This document shows positions 35,404-45,075 of a DNA stretch of 64,000 nucleotides, in pieces. Made by a program: the position numbers and the translations under genes. Source of the DNA: JADLCB01 sp964398315 (GTDB taxonomy: Bacteria > Planctomycetota > Phycisphaerae > Tepidisphaerales > Tepidisphaeraceae); NCBI GenBank assembly GCA_964398315.1, contig CAYNMV010000015.1:6134-70133 (forward strand), in the 5' to 3' direction. The notes beneath the pieces were generated by a model. The model was given only the letters and a program-made list of their open reading frames with translations, was not told the DNA's origin and did not search any database. Within the stretch, counting starts at the first letter, position 1. Each line of letters begins with the position of its first letter.

Positions 35404-38400
35404 TCAGGCGGTGGGAACCGGGCGACGATCGGGCATCTCCACGGGGGCGCTGCGGCGATCACTGAGATCGGCCTCGACCTGCTGGCGGATCGCATCCATC
35501 TTGGGATAGCGCACCTCGCGATAGCCGGTGACGGTTTCGGCGCACTTGAGCACGCGCAATGCCTGCTCGTAGTCGTCGATCAGGCTCACGCGATCCAGCA
35601 GGCCGATGTACCAGTCACGGAAGGCCGCCTCGCGCCAGTGCCAGCCGGGCAGTTGCCGCAGCCACTTCATCCGCGCCATCAGCTTGAGCTGCCAGTCGCG
35701 GGTGGTGATGCGGAAGCGGATGCGCTTCTTGCCGATGGCCAGCTCGGGGTTGGTGTGGTGGCGGTAGACCAGCTTGTCGCCATTGGCCACATCGACGTTG
35801 TACTTGATGATGTCGCGCTGCTTTTTCTCGTAGCGCGTCAGCAGGTACGAGACATAGGGCTCATCCTTGATCATCAGCACGCGCGCCAGGTTCCAGATGA
35901 CCGCGATGGTGGCGGCATAGCCGCGGGCCGGGTTGTCGTTGCGATAGACATCACGCACGCGCTCGATGTAGCGCCGGGCCAGGCGGTGGTCCTCGTACTG
36001 CATCAGGTCGTAGATGCGCAGCGCCAGGTCATACTTGGCATCCTCCGGCAGATCACGCATCTGCTTGACCGACCAGTGCACCATCTGCTCGAAGCGCATC
36101 GCCCAGGTGCGCCCGCGCAGGCGGGTCTTCTTGAGGATACGGCTCTTGTTGGTGACCAGCTGCTCCCAGGTTTCGGGGTGGGGCTTGCTGGGCAGCGCCC
36201 GAGGCTCCATCGCCAGTTTGCGGCCGATGTTGAACGCCTTCATGTTCTTGCGCTGCTCGCGGCGGATGGTGTCCTTGATCGCCCAGGCGATCGAGTGGGC
36301 GCTGACCGGGATCAACCCGAGCTGGTAGGCGATGCCCAGCATCATGATGTTGACGAACTGCTTGCTGCCCAGGCGCTGCTCGCACAGCTCCGACAGGTTC
36401 TTGCTGTAGGAGCGCGTTTCATCGCAATGCTCCAGCACCTCGGCGCGCAGTTGCTCAGGATCGAAATCCTCCTCGCCGAGCAGGTTGTAGACCGTGGGCT
36501 GCTTGTAGGTGTTGAGCACCGCCGCCGTGCGCTCCTTTGATGCCACGCGGAACATCTCGCGCGGGTCGGTGGCGCGGGTGGCCTCGAGGATGTCGATCCC
36601 CAGCAGCAGATCGGCCTGGCCGTAGGGGATGTTGCCGGTGGTGGCGCAGGTTGTCGAAGCCGCCGGGGCCGTCGAAGTCTCCGGCCGCCTGTCGCCGGTT
36701 GCCTGCTTGTCGCCCGATCCCTCCTGCCTGCTTCCATCGGCCACGAATGTGATCTGCGAGTAGACGCCGCCATTGCGGATGGCCAGGCCCTTTTTGTCCT
36801 GGAAGACGACGTTGTACCCCTCCTTGTGGCCGGCGCGCACCAGGATGGCGCCGACAACGCCGATGCCCATGCCGCCAACGCCGGCCATGTGGACCCGCCA
36901 GGTACGGCCCGCAGCGCTCATGTCATGTACCGGGGTGGGCTCGGGCAGCTTGTCCAGCGCCATGTGCGGCAGCAGATAGCGACGGCGCTTGCGGCGCACG
37001 ACCGTCACCTGCTCGAAGCTGGGACAGGGCTTGACGCTGGTGCCGTACTCGTTGCTCACCGTCACCCGCTCGCAGGCGCCATCGTTGACGCACCAGGTCA
37101 GGTCCGTGTCGATCTTCATCCCGTAGTCGGTCTCGACCCGAACCAGCCCGGGGCACGCCGTCGCCTTGGTGCATTCCAGGCACCCCTCGCACACCTCCGG
37201 CGTGACGTTCATGTGCGTCTTCTTCGGGAGGTAGCCGTATTTCTTGATGATCGCGCGCTCGGCCTTGTGGACCTGGCGGTGATAGGTGATGCCGCACTCC
37301 TTGTCGGCGATAATCACCTTCACCCCATCGGCGAGGATGGTCTTCTCCAGCGTCTTGTAATACTTCTTGCGGTTGTCCGGCCGCAGCTTCACCACCTTCA
37401 GCGGGCTGGTGCCCGCCATGCCCTTGACGATGGTGTAGATGTCCTGGATGTAGGAGCGGTTGCCCAGCAGGTCCACCTCGGTGCCGGCGTGTTCCTGGTG
37501 GCCGGTCATGGCGGTGGTCTTGTTTTCCAGGATGATGAAGGTGATGTCCTGGTTGGCCTTGATGGCATTGGAGATGGCGACCTGCCCCGAGTGGAAGAAG
37601 GTGCCATCGCCCATGAAGACGATCTGCTTGTTGGTAATGAACGGGTCAATGCCCGAACCGGTGCCGCCGCCCAGGCCCATGCCGCTGTAGTTGTGCATGA
37701 GATCCTGGGTGGGGGCGAACATCAGCATGGTGTAGCAGCCGGTGTCGCCATGGGCCACCAGGTCCACCGGGCCGCGCTTATGGCGGCGCTTCATGTAGAC
37801 CGGATCAAGCAGGTTCTTGCGCAGCTCCAGCAGCGTTGCCGATGAATCGCGGTGCGGGCAGCCGGGGCAGAAGGTGGGCGTGCGGGCGACGATGCCGCTG
37901 ACGACGTTGAGCTTGCGCCGGCTGACGCGCTTGATCAGATCGAGCGTGTCGGTCAGCCGGCCGTTGCGCAGGTGATCGGGCAGTTCTTCGCAGCTCTTGA
38001 TCAGCGGGATCAGCTTCTGCGCCAGCAGCGAGACATTCAGCCCACGGACATCGGGGATGCCATCGATGGTTTCTTCTTCTGAGAGGGCCTGCGCCATCCG
38101 CCCCTGGACCTTACCCGAAGATGCGGGCGAGTTGCCTGCGCTGCTGAGCTTGGGGAACTTCTTCCCATACAACCGCGCGGCGAGGTCGGATGCCTGCTCG
38201 TGCGGCAGCTCGTGGAACAGGCGATCGCGAATGCCCTTTTCCAGGAAGCTGCGGCGCTCCTCGATGACGATCATCCGCCGGCAGTGCCGGCCGAACTCGG
38301 CAACAAGCTGGACATCGGCCGGGTAGCTCATCCCCATGCGCAGGATCGGGAAGACGCCGGTCAGGCCGAGGTCGCTCAGCACGTGGTCCAGATACGGCCC

Positions 38401-39228
38401 GGCCATGCCGGTGACGATGAACCCAAGCGGCGGACGCGCATCATCGCCGGAGGGCTGCTGGTTGTTGTGCGCCGGTTCGATCCGGTTGATGCCCAACTGA
38501 CGGGCGGCCAGAATGGTCTTGGCCAGCCGTTCGGGCATCTGCAGTTCGTGCTGCCAGGTGCGCGGCGGCAGCAGCACCTTGTCCAGGTCGATCTGCTTGG
38601 TGTCCAGGGCAATTTTCTGATGCTGATTCAGGGTGGGGTACTGATTGGGCCGGCACTCAACCGTGCCGCCGCCATCGGCCTGCGCGGTGGTGATGATGTA
38701 GCCGATATAGCAGCCGGCGGCCTGGCTGAGCTTGAAACTCAGGCCGACCCAGTCTTTCACCTCCTGCGGCGTGCCCGGCTCGACCACGGGCATGCGCAGG
38801 TGCTCGAAGAGGAACCGGCAGTCGGCCGCCACCTGTGTGCTGTCGCACCAGGGATCATCGCCGCTGATAACCAGCGCCCCGCCCTGCGGATGAGCGCCGG
38901 CGAGATTCCCCAGCGCCAGGGCGTCGGAGGCCACATGCGTCCCCACGCTCTTGAAGGCGACGATCCCCCGGCATGGCGCCATCTGCGCACCGTTCAGCGC
39001 GGCCACCCCCAGGGCTTCGTTATTGGCCTGGAACGCCCGCACACCCTTGCTCTTGAGCAAGTCCTTGATACTGGACAGGCAATCGAAAAACCCCGCCACG
39101 GGCGAGCCGGGATAGCCGGTCAGCAGATGAACGCCCCCCTCGGTTTCGAGGGCGCCTTTGACGAGCAGTTCATTGCCGGTGAAGACTTCTCGGCCGGATT
39201 CGACCAGAAAACGCGGATCGGTAGGCAT
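35404..39228 (-). CDS. Indolepyruvate:ferredoxin oxidoreductase, alpha-beta fused, with extra C-terminal domain
   Basis: A 1274-residue single-chain enzyme that oxidatively decarboxylates aryl pyruvates to acyl-CoA, reducing ferredoxin. Residues 1-400 are the pyrimidine/alpha part (FTGNELLVKGALETEGGVHLLTGYPGSPV). The TPP domain has CPGCPHRDS and GDGTFFHSGQVAISNAIKAN. A ferredoxin-like part has CEGCLECTKATACPGL plus further Cys residues. Next is the gamma domain (AGVGGMGIGVVGAILVRAGH). The last 250 residues match the DUF6537-like module seen in fused IOR proteins. Two linker inserts are notable: residues about 371-398 and about 832-860 (nt 36655-36740), the latter made of degenerate repeats. 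No separate iorB is present, consistent with the fusion. Confidence 0.88.
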   Translation of the reverse strand: MPTDPRFLVESGREVFTGNELLVKGALETEGGVHLLTGYPGSPVAGFFDCLSSIKDLLKSKGVRAFQANNEALGVAALNGAQMAPCRGIVAFKSVGTHVASDALALGNLAGAHPQGGALVISGDDPWCDSTQVAADCRFLFEHLRMPVVEPGTPQEVKDWVGLSFKLSQAAGCYIGYIITTAQADGGGTVECRPNQYPTLNQHQKIALDTKQIDLDKVLLPPRTWQHELQMPERLAKTILAARQLGINRIEPAHNNQQPSGDDARPPLGFIVTGMAGPYLDHVLSDLGLTGVFPILRMGMSYPADVQLVAEFGRHCRRMIVIEERRSFLEKGIRDRLFHELPHEQASDLAARLYGKKFPKLSSAGNSPASSGKVQGRMAQALSEEETIDGIPDVRGLNVSLLAQKLIPLIKSCEELPDHLRNGRLTDTLDLIKRVSRRKLNVVSGIVARTPTFCPGCPHRDSSATLLELRKNLLDPVYMKRRHKRGPVDLVAHGDTGCYTMLMFAPTQDLMHNYSGMGLGGGTGSGIDPFITNKQIVFMGDGTFFHSGQVAISNAIKANQDITFIILENKTTAMTGHQEHAGTEVDLLGNRSYIQDIYTIVKGMAGTSPLKVVKLRPDNRKKYYKTLEKTILADGVKVIIADKECGITYHRQVHKAERAIIKKYGYLPKKTHMNVTPEVCEGCLECTKATACPGLVRVETDYGMKIDTDLTWCVNDGACERVTVSNEYGTSVKPCPSFEQVTVVRRKRRRYLLPHMALDKLPEPTPVHDMSAAGRTWRVHMAGVGGMGIGVVGAILVRAGHKEGYNVVFQDKKGLAIRNGGVYSQITFVADGSRQEGSGDKQATGDRRPETSTAPAASTTCATTGNIPYGQADLLLGIDILEATRATDPREMFRVASKERTAAVLNTYKQPTVYNLLGEEDFDPEQLRAEVLEHCDETRSYSKNLSELCEQRLGSKQFVNIMMLGIAYQLGLIPVSAHSIAWAIKDTIRREQRKNMKAFNIGRKLAMEPRALPSKPHPETWEQLVTNKSRILKKTRLRGRTWAMRFEQMVHWSVKQMRDLPEDAKYDLALRIYDLMQYEDHRLARRYIERVRDVYRNDNPARGYAATIAVIWNLARVLMIKDEPYVSYLLTRYEKKQRDIIKYNVDVANGDKLVYRHHTNPELAIGKKRIRFRITTRDWQLKLMARMKWLRQLPGWHWREAAFRDWYIGLLDRVSLIDDYEQALRVLKCAETVTGYREVRYPKMDAIRQQVEADLSDRRSAPVEMPDRRPVPTA

Positions 39229-39659
39229 GATGACAGTCTTTCTGTGCGGGAGACACTTTAGCCGGTGGTGGATAATGAGCGATGTGTCGTCACTTGCCTT
39301 GAAGTGCGACCCAGCACCCGTTGCCCATCACCGTCCCGTGTCTTCGACGTGGCTTATGGCTCCCGGTCGTGAATCACCGCTTGAGCCACAGGGGACGTCG
39401 TTTCTACACCGCAACGGTAAGAGACTCTTAACCAGCCGGGGAGATTGAATGGCCCGACTGGCCGGTTCCAGGGAAAGGCTCCGCCGATATGATCGGTCAG
39501 GCCCATCCCTACGGCCCAATATTCTACACATACTACGACGCCGAAGAAAAGCCGATCGCGCAAAAGCCCGAAATCCATCCCCCGCCCCATGCGTCTGTCT
39601 GTCTGCTGCCGACGATCCCAAAGTCCAGCATCCGCAGTGCCTTGCGGTACAATGCCCCC
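39229..39659. other. Intergenic, 431 bases
   Basis: Between the divergent oxidoreductase and thiL genes. It should hold both promoters. I see only a small palindrome (TAAGAGACTCTTA) near 39418-39430; no gene, tRNA or TPP-riboswitch consensus is visible. Confidence 0.5.
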
Positions 39660-40550
39660 ATGCCCGGTGAGTTTGACCTGATTGACTGGATCCGCTCGCA
39701 GACCGCTTCCTCCCCCGGCGTGCACACAGGCATCGGCGATGACCTGGCTGTGCTGCGGTGGGATGCGGCCGATCTGCTGCTGGTGGGGGTGGATCAGGTG
39801 CTGGATGGGGTGCATTTTGACTCATCGGCCCATGGCCCCGAGCAGATCGGGGCCAAGGTGATGAACCGCAATCTCAGCGACTGTGCCGCCATGGCCTGCC
39901 TGCCGGCCGCGGCGGTGGTGACGGTCGCCCTGAAACGCGGCACGCCGATCGCATTTGCCCAGGGCCTGTTTCTTGGCATGAAGCGGGCAGCCGATGTGTA
40001 TGACTGCCCCATCGTCGGCGGCGACACCGCGGCATGGGAAGCGCCCCTGGCCGTCACCGTCACCCTGCTGGGCCGCAGCGCGGGGATCACCCCCATCACC
40101 CGCGGCGGCGCCCGGCCGGGCGATGGAATCTACGTCACCGGCCCGCTGGGCGGCTCAATCCTCGGCCGGCATCTCACCTTCGAGCCGCGCATCCATCTGG
40201 CCCGCAAGATCGCGCAAACCGGCCAGGTCACCGCCATGATCGACCTGAGCGACGGCCTGAGCCGTGACCTGCGCCACATCTGCCGCCAGTCCGGTGTCGG
40301 TGCGATCCTCGATGCCGGCCTCATCCCCCTTCACCCCGATGCCCACACCCTCGCCGCCCGCGATGGCATCGCTGCCCTGGACCACGCCCTGCACGATGGT
40401 GAGGATCACGAACTGCTGCTCACCGGCCACCTGGATGCAGACCCTGCCCTGACCCGCATCGGCACCATCACCGAAGGCGAGACGATTCTTCTCAATACCC
40501 CCACCGGCCCGCAGCCTCTCCCCGCGAAAGGTTGGGAGCACCGCCTGTAG
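39660..40550 (+). CDS. thiL: Thiamine-monophosphate kinase
   Basis: A 296-residue PurM-fold ATP-dependent kinase that converts thiamine monophosphate to the diphosphate cofactor. The start GEFDLIDWIRSQ, the GIGDDLAVLRW metal-binding motif, VDQVLDGVHFD, MNRNLSDCAAMACLPAAAVV and the GGDTAAW motif are typical ThiL signatures, and IDLSDGLSRDL is the second nucleotide-binding site. It is slightly shorter than E. coli ThiL and lacks no visible motif. The upstream frame open to 39489 has no family similarity, so ATG 39660 is used. It is on the opposite strand to the nearby oxidoreductase, whose TPP domain depends on its product. Confidence 0.9.
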   Translation: MPGEFDLIDWIRSQTASSPGVHTGIGDDLAVLRWDAADLLLVGVDQVLDGVHFDSSAHGPEQIGAKVMNRNLSDCAAMACLPAAAVVTVALKRGTPIAFAQGLFLGMKRAADVYDCPIVGGDTAAWEAPLAVTVTLLGRSAGITPITRGGARPGDGIYVTGPLGGSILGRHLTFEPRIHLARKIAQTGQVTAMIDLSDGLSRDLRHICRQSGVGAILDAGLIPLHPDAHTLAARDGIAALDHALHDGEDHELLLTGHLDADPALTRIGTITEGETILLNTPTGPQPLPAKGWEHRL

Positions 40551-40652
40551 AAGGCAAAGAAGCGTCTTGAAGTGGGAAGCCTGAAGTGCCCTGCCGATGA
40601 TCACGTTCAGGCGCCATCATTCACAATTCAGGCGTGATCTTGCTGCGCTTTC

Positions 40653-43600
40653 TCATCGCACCACGAAGCGCGCGGAGGAGCCAGCGCGGTTGGAGGTGAC
40701 TTCGAGGCGGGCATCGATGCGCTCGCGCAGCTCGGGGACGTGGGAGATGATGCCGACCAGCCGGTCTTCCTTGAGCAGGTCCATCAGCGAGCGCAGCGCC
40801 AGATCGAGGGCTTCGGAGTCAAGGCTGCCGAAACCTTCGTCGATGAACATCGTCTCCAGCCGCCGCCCACCGGCATAGCCCTGCACCACATCGGCCAGCC
40901 CCAGGGCCAGGGAGAGCGAGGCGAGGAAGCTCTCGCCGCCGGACAGGGTCGCCACCGGACGGACGGTGCCGGTGTAACCATCGTACACCTCCAGGTCCAG
41001 GCCCGCGCTCATGCGGTTGTCCGATCGCTCGCGCACGCGCTGGAGGTGATAGCGGCCACGGCTCATGATCTTGAGCCGCGCGGTGGCGGCGATCAGCACA
41101 TCATCGAGCAGGAATGTCAGCACAAAGCGCTGCAGCGTCAGCCCCATCGGGTTGCGACCATTGGCAACATCCGCGATCCGCCCCACCACCGCATAGCGGG
41201 CTTCCAGCGCAGCCAGATGCTTGCCCACTTCCTGCAACTGCTTCGACCAGTCGTCTATCTGCGCAAGCTGCTGGCTCAGTTCCGCCTCCTGCTTCAGCGC
41301 CTTGTCCAGCTTTTCGCGCTGGCTGCCGTGTTCGGCCTCCATCGCCGGCAGATCGGGGGCGGTCAATCCCGCGGCCGCGGCGGTGGTACGGGCATGATGA
41401 TCGCGGGCGGATTGCAGATCGCGCTCGTGCTGCTGGATCTGTTCTTCCAGGGCGCGCATCTGCGATTCGGTCAGCCGGGCGGCGGCGAAATCGGCCCGGC
41501 CGGCGAAACCGCGTTCGGCCAGCTTCGCCTCAAACGCTTCGGACTGCTGCTTCAGTTCGCGCTCGGCATCGGCCAGGGCGCTCGCAGCGCTGCGCTGAGC
41601 CTGCTGGGCGGCGGCGTGGGCCTTGGCCGCCTCGGCCTCCGCGGTCTGCGCCTGCGCGAGGGCCCGCTCCAGCGCTTCCAGCTTGCCGACGATCTCCGTC
41701 CGCGCTGCGGTGAGGGCGGCAGTGGTCCGCTGGCTTTCCGGCACGTTCGCCAGCAAGCCCGCCTGCTTCCCCTTCAACTCCGCCACCGCATCGCGCGCGG
41801 CCTTGCAGTCGCCGGCCAGTTGCTCCAGCCGCTGCCGCTTCTGCTTCAGCTCCGCCTCGGCCGTGCGCAACTCCGATTCAACAGCCGGCAGATTCCGCTT
41901 CGCCTGCTGCGCCTCGGCCAACTGCGTCCGCGTCTCGGTCAACCGTGCTTCCAGCGCGGGTACCTTTTCTTCCGCCAGGGCGCCAAGCGTTTGCGACAGA
42001 TGCGTTCCGGCGAGTTTCAGCTCACCCAGATGCTGCTCGGCTGCCTGCACCTTCTGGAGGGCCTGGTCGCGCTGCGTCTGCAAGCGCTCGACCTGCGCCC
42101 GCTGCTCCTCAACCTGCTGCTGGGATGGCAGGGGCGCTTCAGCGCGGGCGGGCTGCGGGTGGTGGAGCGAGCCGCACACGGGACACGGCCGCTGCTCCTC
42201 GAGCGTCTGCGCGAGGATCGCCGCCTGCCCTTCAGACCAGCGCCGGGTCATATCTTCCAGTTCGGTCCTGGCCTGTGCCCAGCGCCGATCCGTGGCATCG
42301 AGCTCCAGCTTCAGCGCTTTGAGCACCTGCTCCTGATCGCGATAGCGGCGGCGAAGCTGCTCCAGTTCCGTGCGGGCCGACAGGTGCCGGCGAGCATCGG
42401 CTTCCAGCACAGTGCGCGCGTCGACCTGGGCGGCAAGCTGCTGCAACTGCTGAAGCGCCTTCGATTTCTGCTCCATCTGCTTCGCCAGATCCTCCGTCTG
42501 CTTCATCAGCGCGGCCTGCTCGGTCTCATAGCGCTGGCAGGTGGCTTCGGCCGCCTTGAGCTGGTCGCCGATCCGTTCGATCTGCTGCACGCGGCCGGCC
42601 AGGTCATCCAGGCGGGTCAGGTCTTCACGCAGGCGCACGCACAAGGCCTGCTGGGCGTCCTGCTCCTTCAGCCGACGCGCGGCCCGTTCGCTGCGCTGGA
42701 CCGCGGCGGCCAGCGCGGCCTGCGCCTCGGCGGCGCGCTTGCGATGGGCCTCGGTAACCTGCTGCTGATGTTTCAGCAGGCGCTCATCGGCTGATAGTTC
42801 CGCCGCCCGGCGGGCGCGCTCCAGCGCGGTGCGGTGCTGCTGCACCTGCGTGGACTGCTTTTCCAGCGCTGCAACACGCGCGGCGGCCTGTGCCTGTTCA
42901 TCGAGCCGGCGACGGGCATCGCGGGCGGCCGCCAGCCGCTCCTGTCCCTGCTTCTCGGCAGCGCGATGCTGTTCGATGGCGGTCGCCAGTGCGGCCTGGA
43001 TCTTCAGCAGTTCCTGCCGCCGCTCAGCCAGCTCAGCCGGGGCGGTGATCTGCGCCTGCTGGAGAAGAAAGGCGTGCCGATTCTGCACGGCCTCAAACTC
43101 TTTCTGAATCGCCCCGGCCGAGCGTTTCAGAGCCGCCTCGATGCGCGAGTAGTAGTGCGTCTGAAAAAGCGTTTCGAGGATGGCCTCGCGCTTCTGCGAG
43201 GGAGCCAGCAGCAGCTCGCGAAACTTCCCCTGCGGCAGCATGATGACCTGGCGGAACTGATCCGAGCGGAAACCGAGCAACTCGGCGATTTTCTCCGTCA
43301 CCCTTGAAGGCTGGGCCGCGAGAACCTCACCCTCTTCCTCCTCATCCGTGCAGCGCGTGCGCTGCCAGAGGGTGGCCTTGGGGTCATCGGTCATCATCCC
43401 CTCGCCACGTTTTCTCGGGCGCTGCTGGGCCGGCGCGCGATAGACGCGATAGCGCTCGGAGCCCAGGGCGAAGTCAAAGCGCACGAACGTGCGCGTAGTG
43501 GGCAGGGCCAGGTGACAGCGCATCTGCTCGGCCGAGCGCTCGTTGTGCTTCTCGCCCTGCCCGGAGGTTTCGCCGTAAAGGGCGTAGCAGATGGCATCGA

Positions 43601-43733
43601 GCAGGGTGGTCTTGCCAGCGCCGGTGTTGCCGTGGATCAGGAAAAAGGAGCGCGCGCCCAGCTCGGCAAAATCGAGTCTTACCTCCCCGGCGTAGGGGCC
43701 AAAGGCGCTGAGGATGAGCTTAAGCGGTTTCAT
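40653..43733 (-). CDS. sbcC: Exonuclease subunit SbcC (Rad50-like)
   Basis: A 1026-residue SMC-type ATPase. The N-terminus MKPLKLILSAFGPYAGEVRLDF leads to Walker A HGNTGAGKTTLLDAICYALYG. Two long coiled-coil arms (about 180-540 and 600-880) flank a zinc hook RPCPVCGSLHHP (CxxC at about residue 519). The C-terminal lobe has the signature LSGGESFLASLSLALGLAD and Walker B LETMFIDEGFGSLD. With SbcD it forms the hairpin-cutting nuclease of DNA repair. The frame continues upstream to 44063 over SbcD, but residues there are low-complexity; MKPLKL at 43731-43733 is the family start. SbcD lies upstream, 184 bases away. Confidence 0.95.
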   Translation of the reverse strand: MKPLKLILSAFGPYAGEVRLDFAELGARSFFLIHGNTGAGKTTLLDAICYALYGETSGQGEKHNERSAEQMRCHLALPTTRTFVRFDFALGSERYRVYRAPAQQRPRKRGEGMMTDDPKATLWQRTRCTDEEEEGEVLAAQPSRVTEKIAELLGFRSDQFRQVIMLPQGKFRELLLAPSQKREAILETLFQTHYYSRIEAALKRSAGAIQKEFEAVQNRHAFLLQQAQITAPAELAERRQELLKIQAALATAIEQHRAAEKQGQERLAAARDARRRLDEQAQAAARVAALEKQSTQVQQHRTALERARRAAELSADERLLKHQQQVTEAHRKRAAEAQAALAAAVQRSERAARRLKEQDAQQALCVRLREDLTRLDDLAGRVQQIERIGDQLKAAEATCQRYETEQAALMKQTEDLAKQMEQKSKALQQLQQLAAQVDARTVLEADARRHLSARTELEQLRRRYRDQEQVLKALKLELDATDRRWAQARTELEDMTRRWSEGQAAILAQTLEEQRPCPVCGSLHHPQPARAEAPLPSQQQVEEQRAQVERLQTQRDQALQKVQAAEQHLGELKLAGTHLSQTLGALAEEKVPALEARLTETRTQLAEAQQAKRNLPAVESELRTAEAELKQKRQRLEQLAGDCKAARDAVAELKGKQAGLLANVPESQRTTAALTAARTEIVGKLEALERALAQAQTAEAEAAKAHAAAQQAQRSAASALADAERELKQQSEAFEAKLAERGFAGRADFAAARLTESQMRALEEQIQQHERDLQSARDHHARTTAAAAGLTAPDLPAMEAEHGSQREKLDKALKQEAELSQQLAQIDDWSKQLQEVGKHLAALEARYAVVGRIADVANGRNPMGLTLQRFVLTFLLDDVLIAATARLKIMSRGRYHLQRVRERSDNRMSAGLDLEVYDGYTGTVRPVATLSGGESFLASLSLALGLADVVQGYAGGRRLETMFIDEGFGSLDSEALDLALRSLMDLLKEDRLVGIISHVPELRERIDARLEVTSNRAGSSARFVVR

Positions 43734-43917
43734 GCCCGCGGCCCTCCGCGGAATGCTTCGAGCCGCCTTGCAGGGGCCGTCCCGGATGCCGCAGGCGAAC
43801 TGGCCCTCCATGGCGCGGACACTTCCCGCCGTGCGGTGGAGCGTAGCGCGGGATATGCCTGCTGCGTCGAAACAGCAATGTGGCCAGGAAAACCAGCCGT
43901 TGGGCAAACCAGTCGCC

Positions 43918-45075
43918 TCATGCCAGCACCTCCCGCTCTTCCTGGTGCATCGTTTCAACCGCCCCGGCAAAGGCGGCGGCCTGCTCCGGGGTGATATCGG
44001 TGCCGGCCACCTGCCTGAAAAAAGCGCTGAACAGCTCGATGGGCGTGGTGCGGGTGTGGTCAAGGCGATCGGCGGCGGGGCCGCTCAGGCTGAACTGGGG
44101 ACGCTGGATCTCCAGGGCATTGGGGTAGATCGCGCGCAGCTTGCCCATCGGGTCGAGCAGGGCACCGGTGTCGTCGAGGATGAACTGGATGTAGTCCTCG
44201 CGGCCCTGGATCGGCTGCCCGTCGGCGGCCTTGAGCAGATCCTCCAGCCGGCCCTGGATGCGGCGCACATCCCGCCGGGGGGTGAGGGGAACATCCTCCA
44301 CCCGGCAGGCCCCGGCGGCATCCATCTCCACCAGGTGGATCACCTTGCGCTGATCGCACTCGGAAAACGAATATTTCATGAGCGATCCGCTGTAGCGCAC
44401 GGTGCCGTTACTTATCGCCTGGGGCGCGTGCAGGTGGCCGAGGGCCACGTAGTGGAAGCCGGCGAAGCACGCGGCATCGATCGTGCCGGCCCCGCCGACA
44501 CTGAGCGGGCGCTCGGATTCACATTCGCTGCCGCCGCTGACGAAGGCATGGCCCATCAGTACGCGGCGGCGGCCGGGCTGGCAAGATTCCTCAATCGCGC
44601 GGATACAGCAGCGCATGGCCGAGTCATGGTCGAGGATCTGCGGGTCTTCGAAGCACTGCCGCATGACCGCCGGCTCGGCATACGGGATGGCAAAAAAATC
44701 GACCGGGCCGTGATTATCGTGCAGCGTGAGGCACTGAACCCGGGGCGCGGGGAGGGCGGCGATATGAATCTGCTGCCTGGCAAAAAGCTGCTGGCCGAAG
44801 CCGAGACGCTGAGGACTGTCATGGTTGCCGGCGATCAGCAGGATGGGTGCGCCGACCTCGATCGCAAGCTGGCACAGCACATCGCTGAGCAGCTCGACCG
44901 CCTCGGGGGGCGGGACCGCGCGGTCATAAATATCCCCCGCGATGAGGATCGCATCGGGCCCGGCGGAGCGGGCAAAATCGACGAACTGATCGAGCAGATG
45001 GGCCTGGTCATCGGTCAGGTGGACCCCATGAAACAGCCGGCCCAGGTGCCAGTCGGCAGTATGGATGAAACGCAT
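43918..45075 (-). CDS. sbcD: Exonuclease subunit SbcD (Mre11-like)
   Basis: A 385-residue metallophosphoesterase nuclease. Manganese-binding motifs are complete: RFIHTADWHLGR, ILIAGDIYDR, LLIAGNHDS, then MGHAFVSGG and YVALGHLHAPQ. The ends GSLMKYSFSE and the capping domain (VPLTPRRDVRRIQG) match SbcD. It works with SbcC to cleave DNA hairpins and process ends. Its start at ATG 45073-45075 fits the family; a longer frame to 45159 has no homology. It is upstream of sbcC on the same strand, the usual gene order, though the 184-base gap is larger than in many sbcDC operons. Confidence 0.94.
   Translation of the reverse strand: MRFIHTADWHLGRLFHGVHLTDDQAHLLDQFVDFARSAGPDAILIAGDIYDRAVPPPEAVELLSDVLCQLAIEVGAPILLIAGNHDSPQRLGFGQQLFARQQIHIAALPAPRVQCLTLHDNHGPVDFFAIPYAEPAVMRQCFEDPQILDHDSAMRCCIRAIEESCQPGRRRVLMGHAFVSGGSECESERPLSVGGAGTIDAACFAGFHYVALGHLHAPQAISNGTVRYSGSLMKYSFSECDQRKVIHLVEMDAAGACRVEDVPLTPRRDVRRIQGRLEDLLKAADGQPIQGREDYIQFILDDTGALLDPMGKLRAIYPNALEIQRPQFSLSGPAADRLDHTRTTPIELFSAFFRQVAGTDITPEQAAAFAGAVETMHQEEREVLA

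Noticed and set aside
39229..39659. TPP riboswitch upstream of thiL
   Set aside because: None of the conserved CTGAGA, ACC-TTTGAACCTGA-type elements could be found in order.
40740..42794. Long plus-strand open frame opposite sbcC
   Set aside because: Composed of Leu/Gln/Arg repeats complementary to the SbcC coiled coil; not a gene.
43734..44063. N-terminal extension of SbcC overlapping sbcD
   Set aside because: The extension is Pro/Arg/Ser-rich and antisense-like; the family start MKPLKL is internal.
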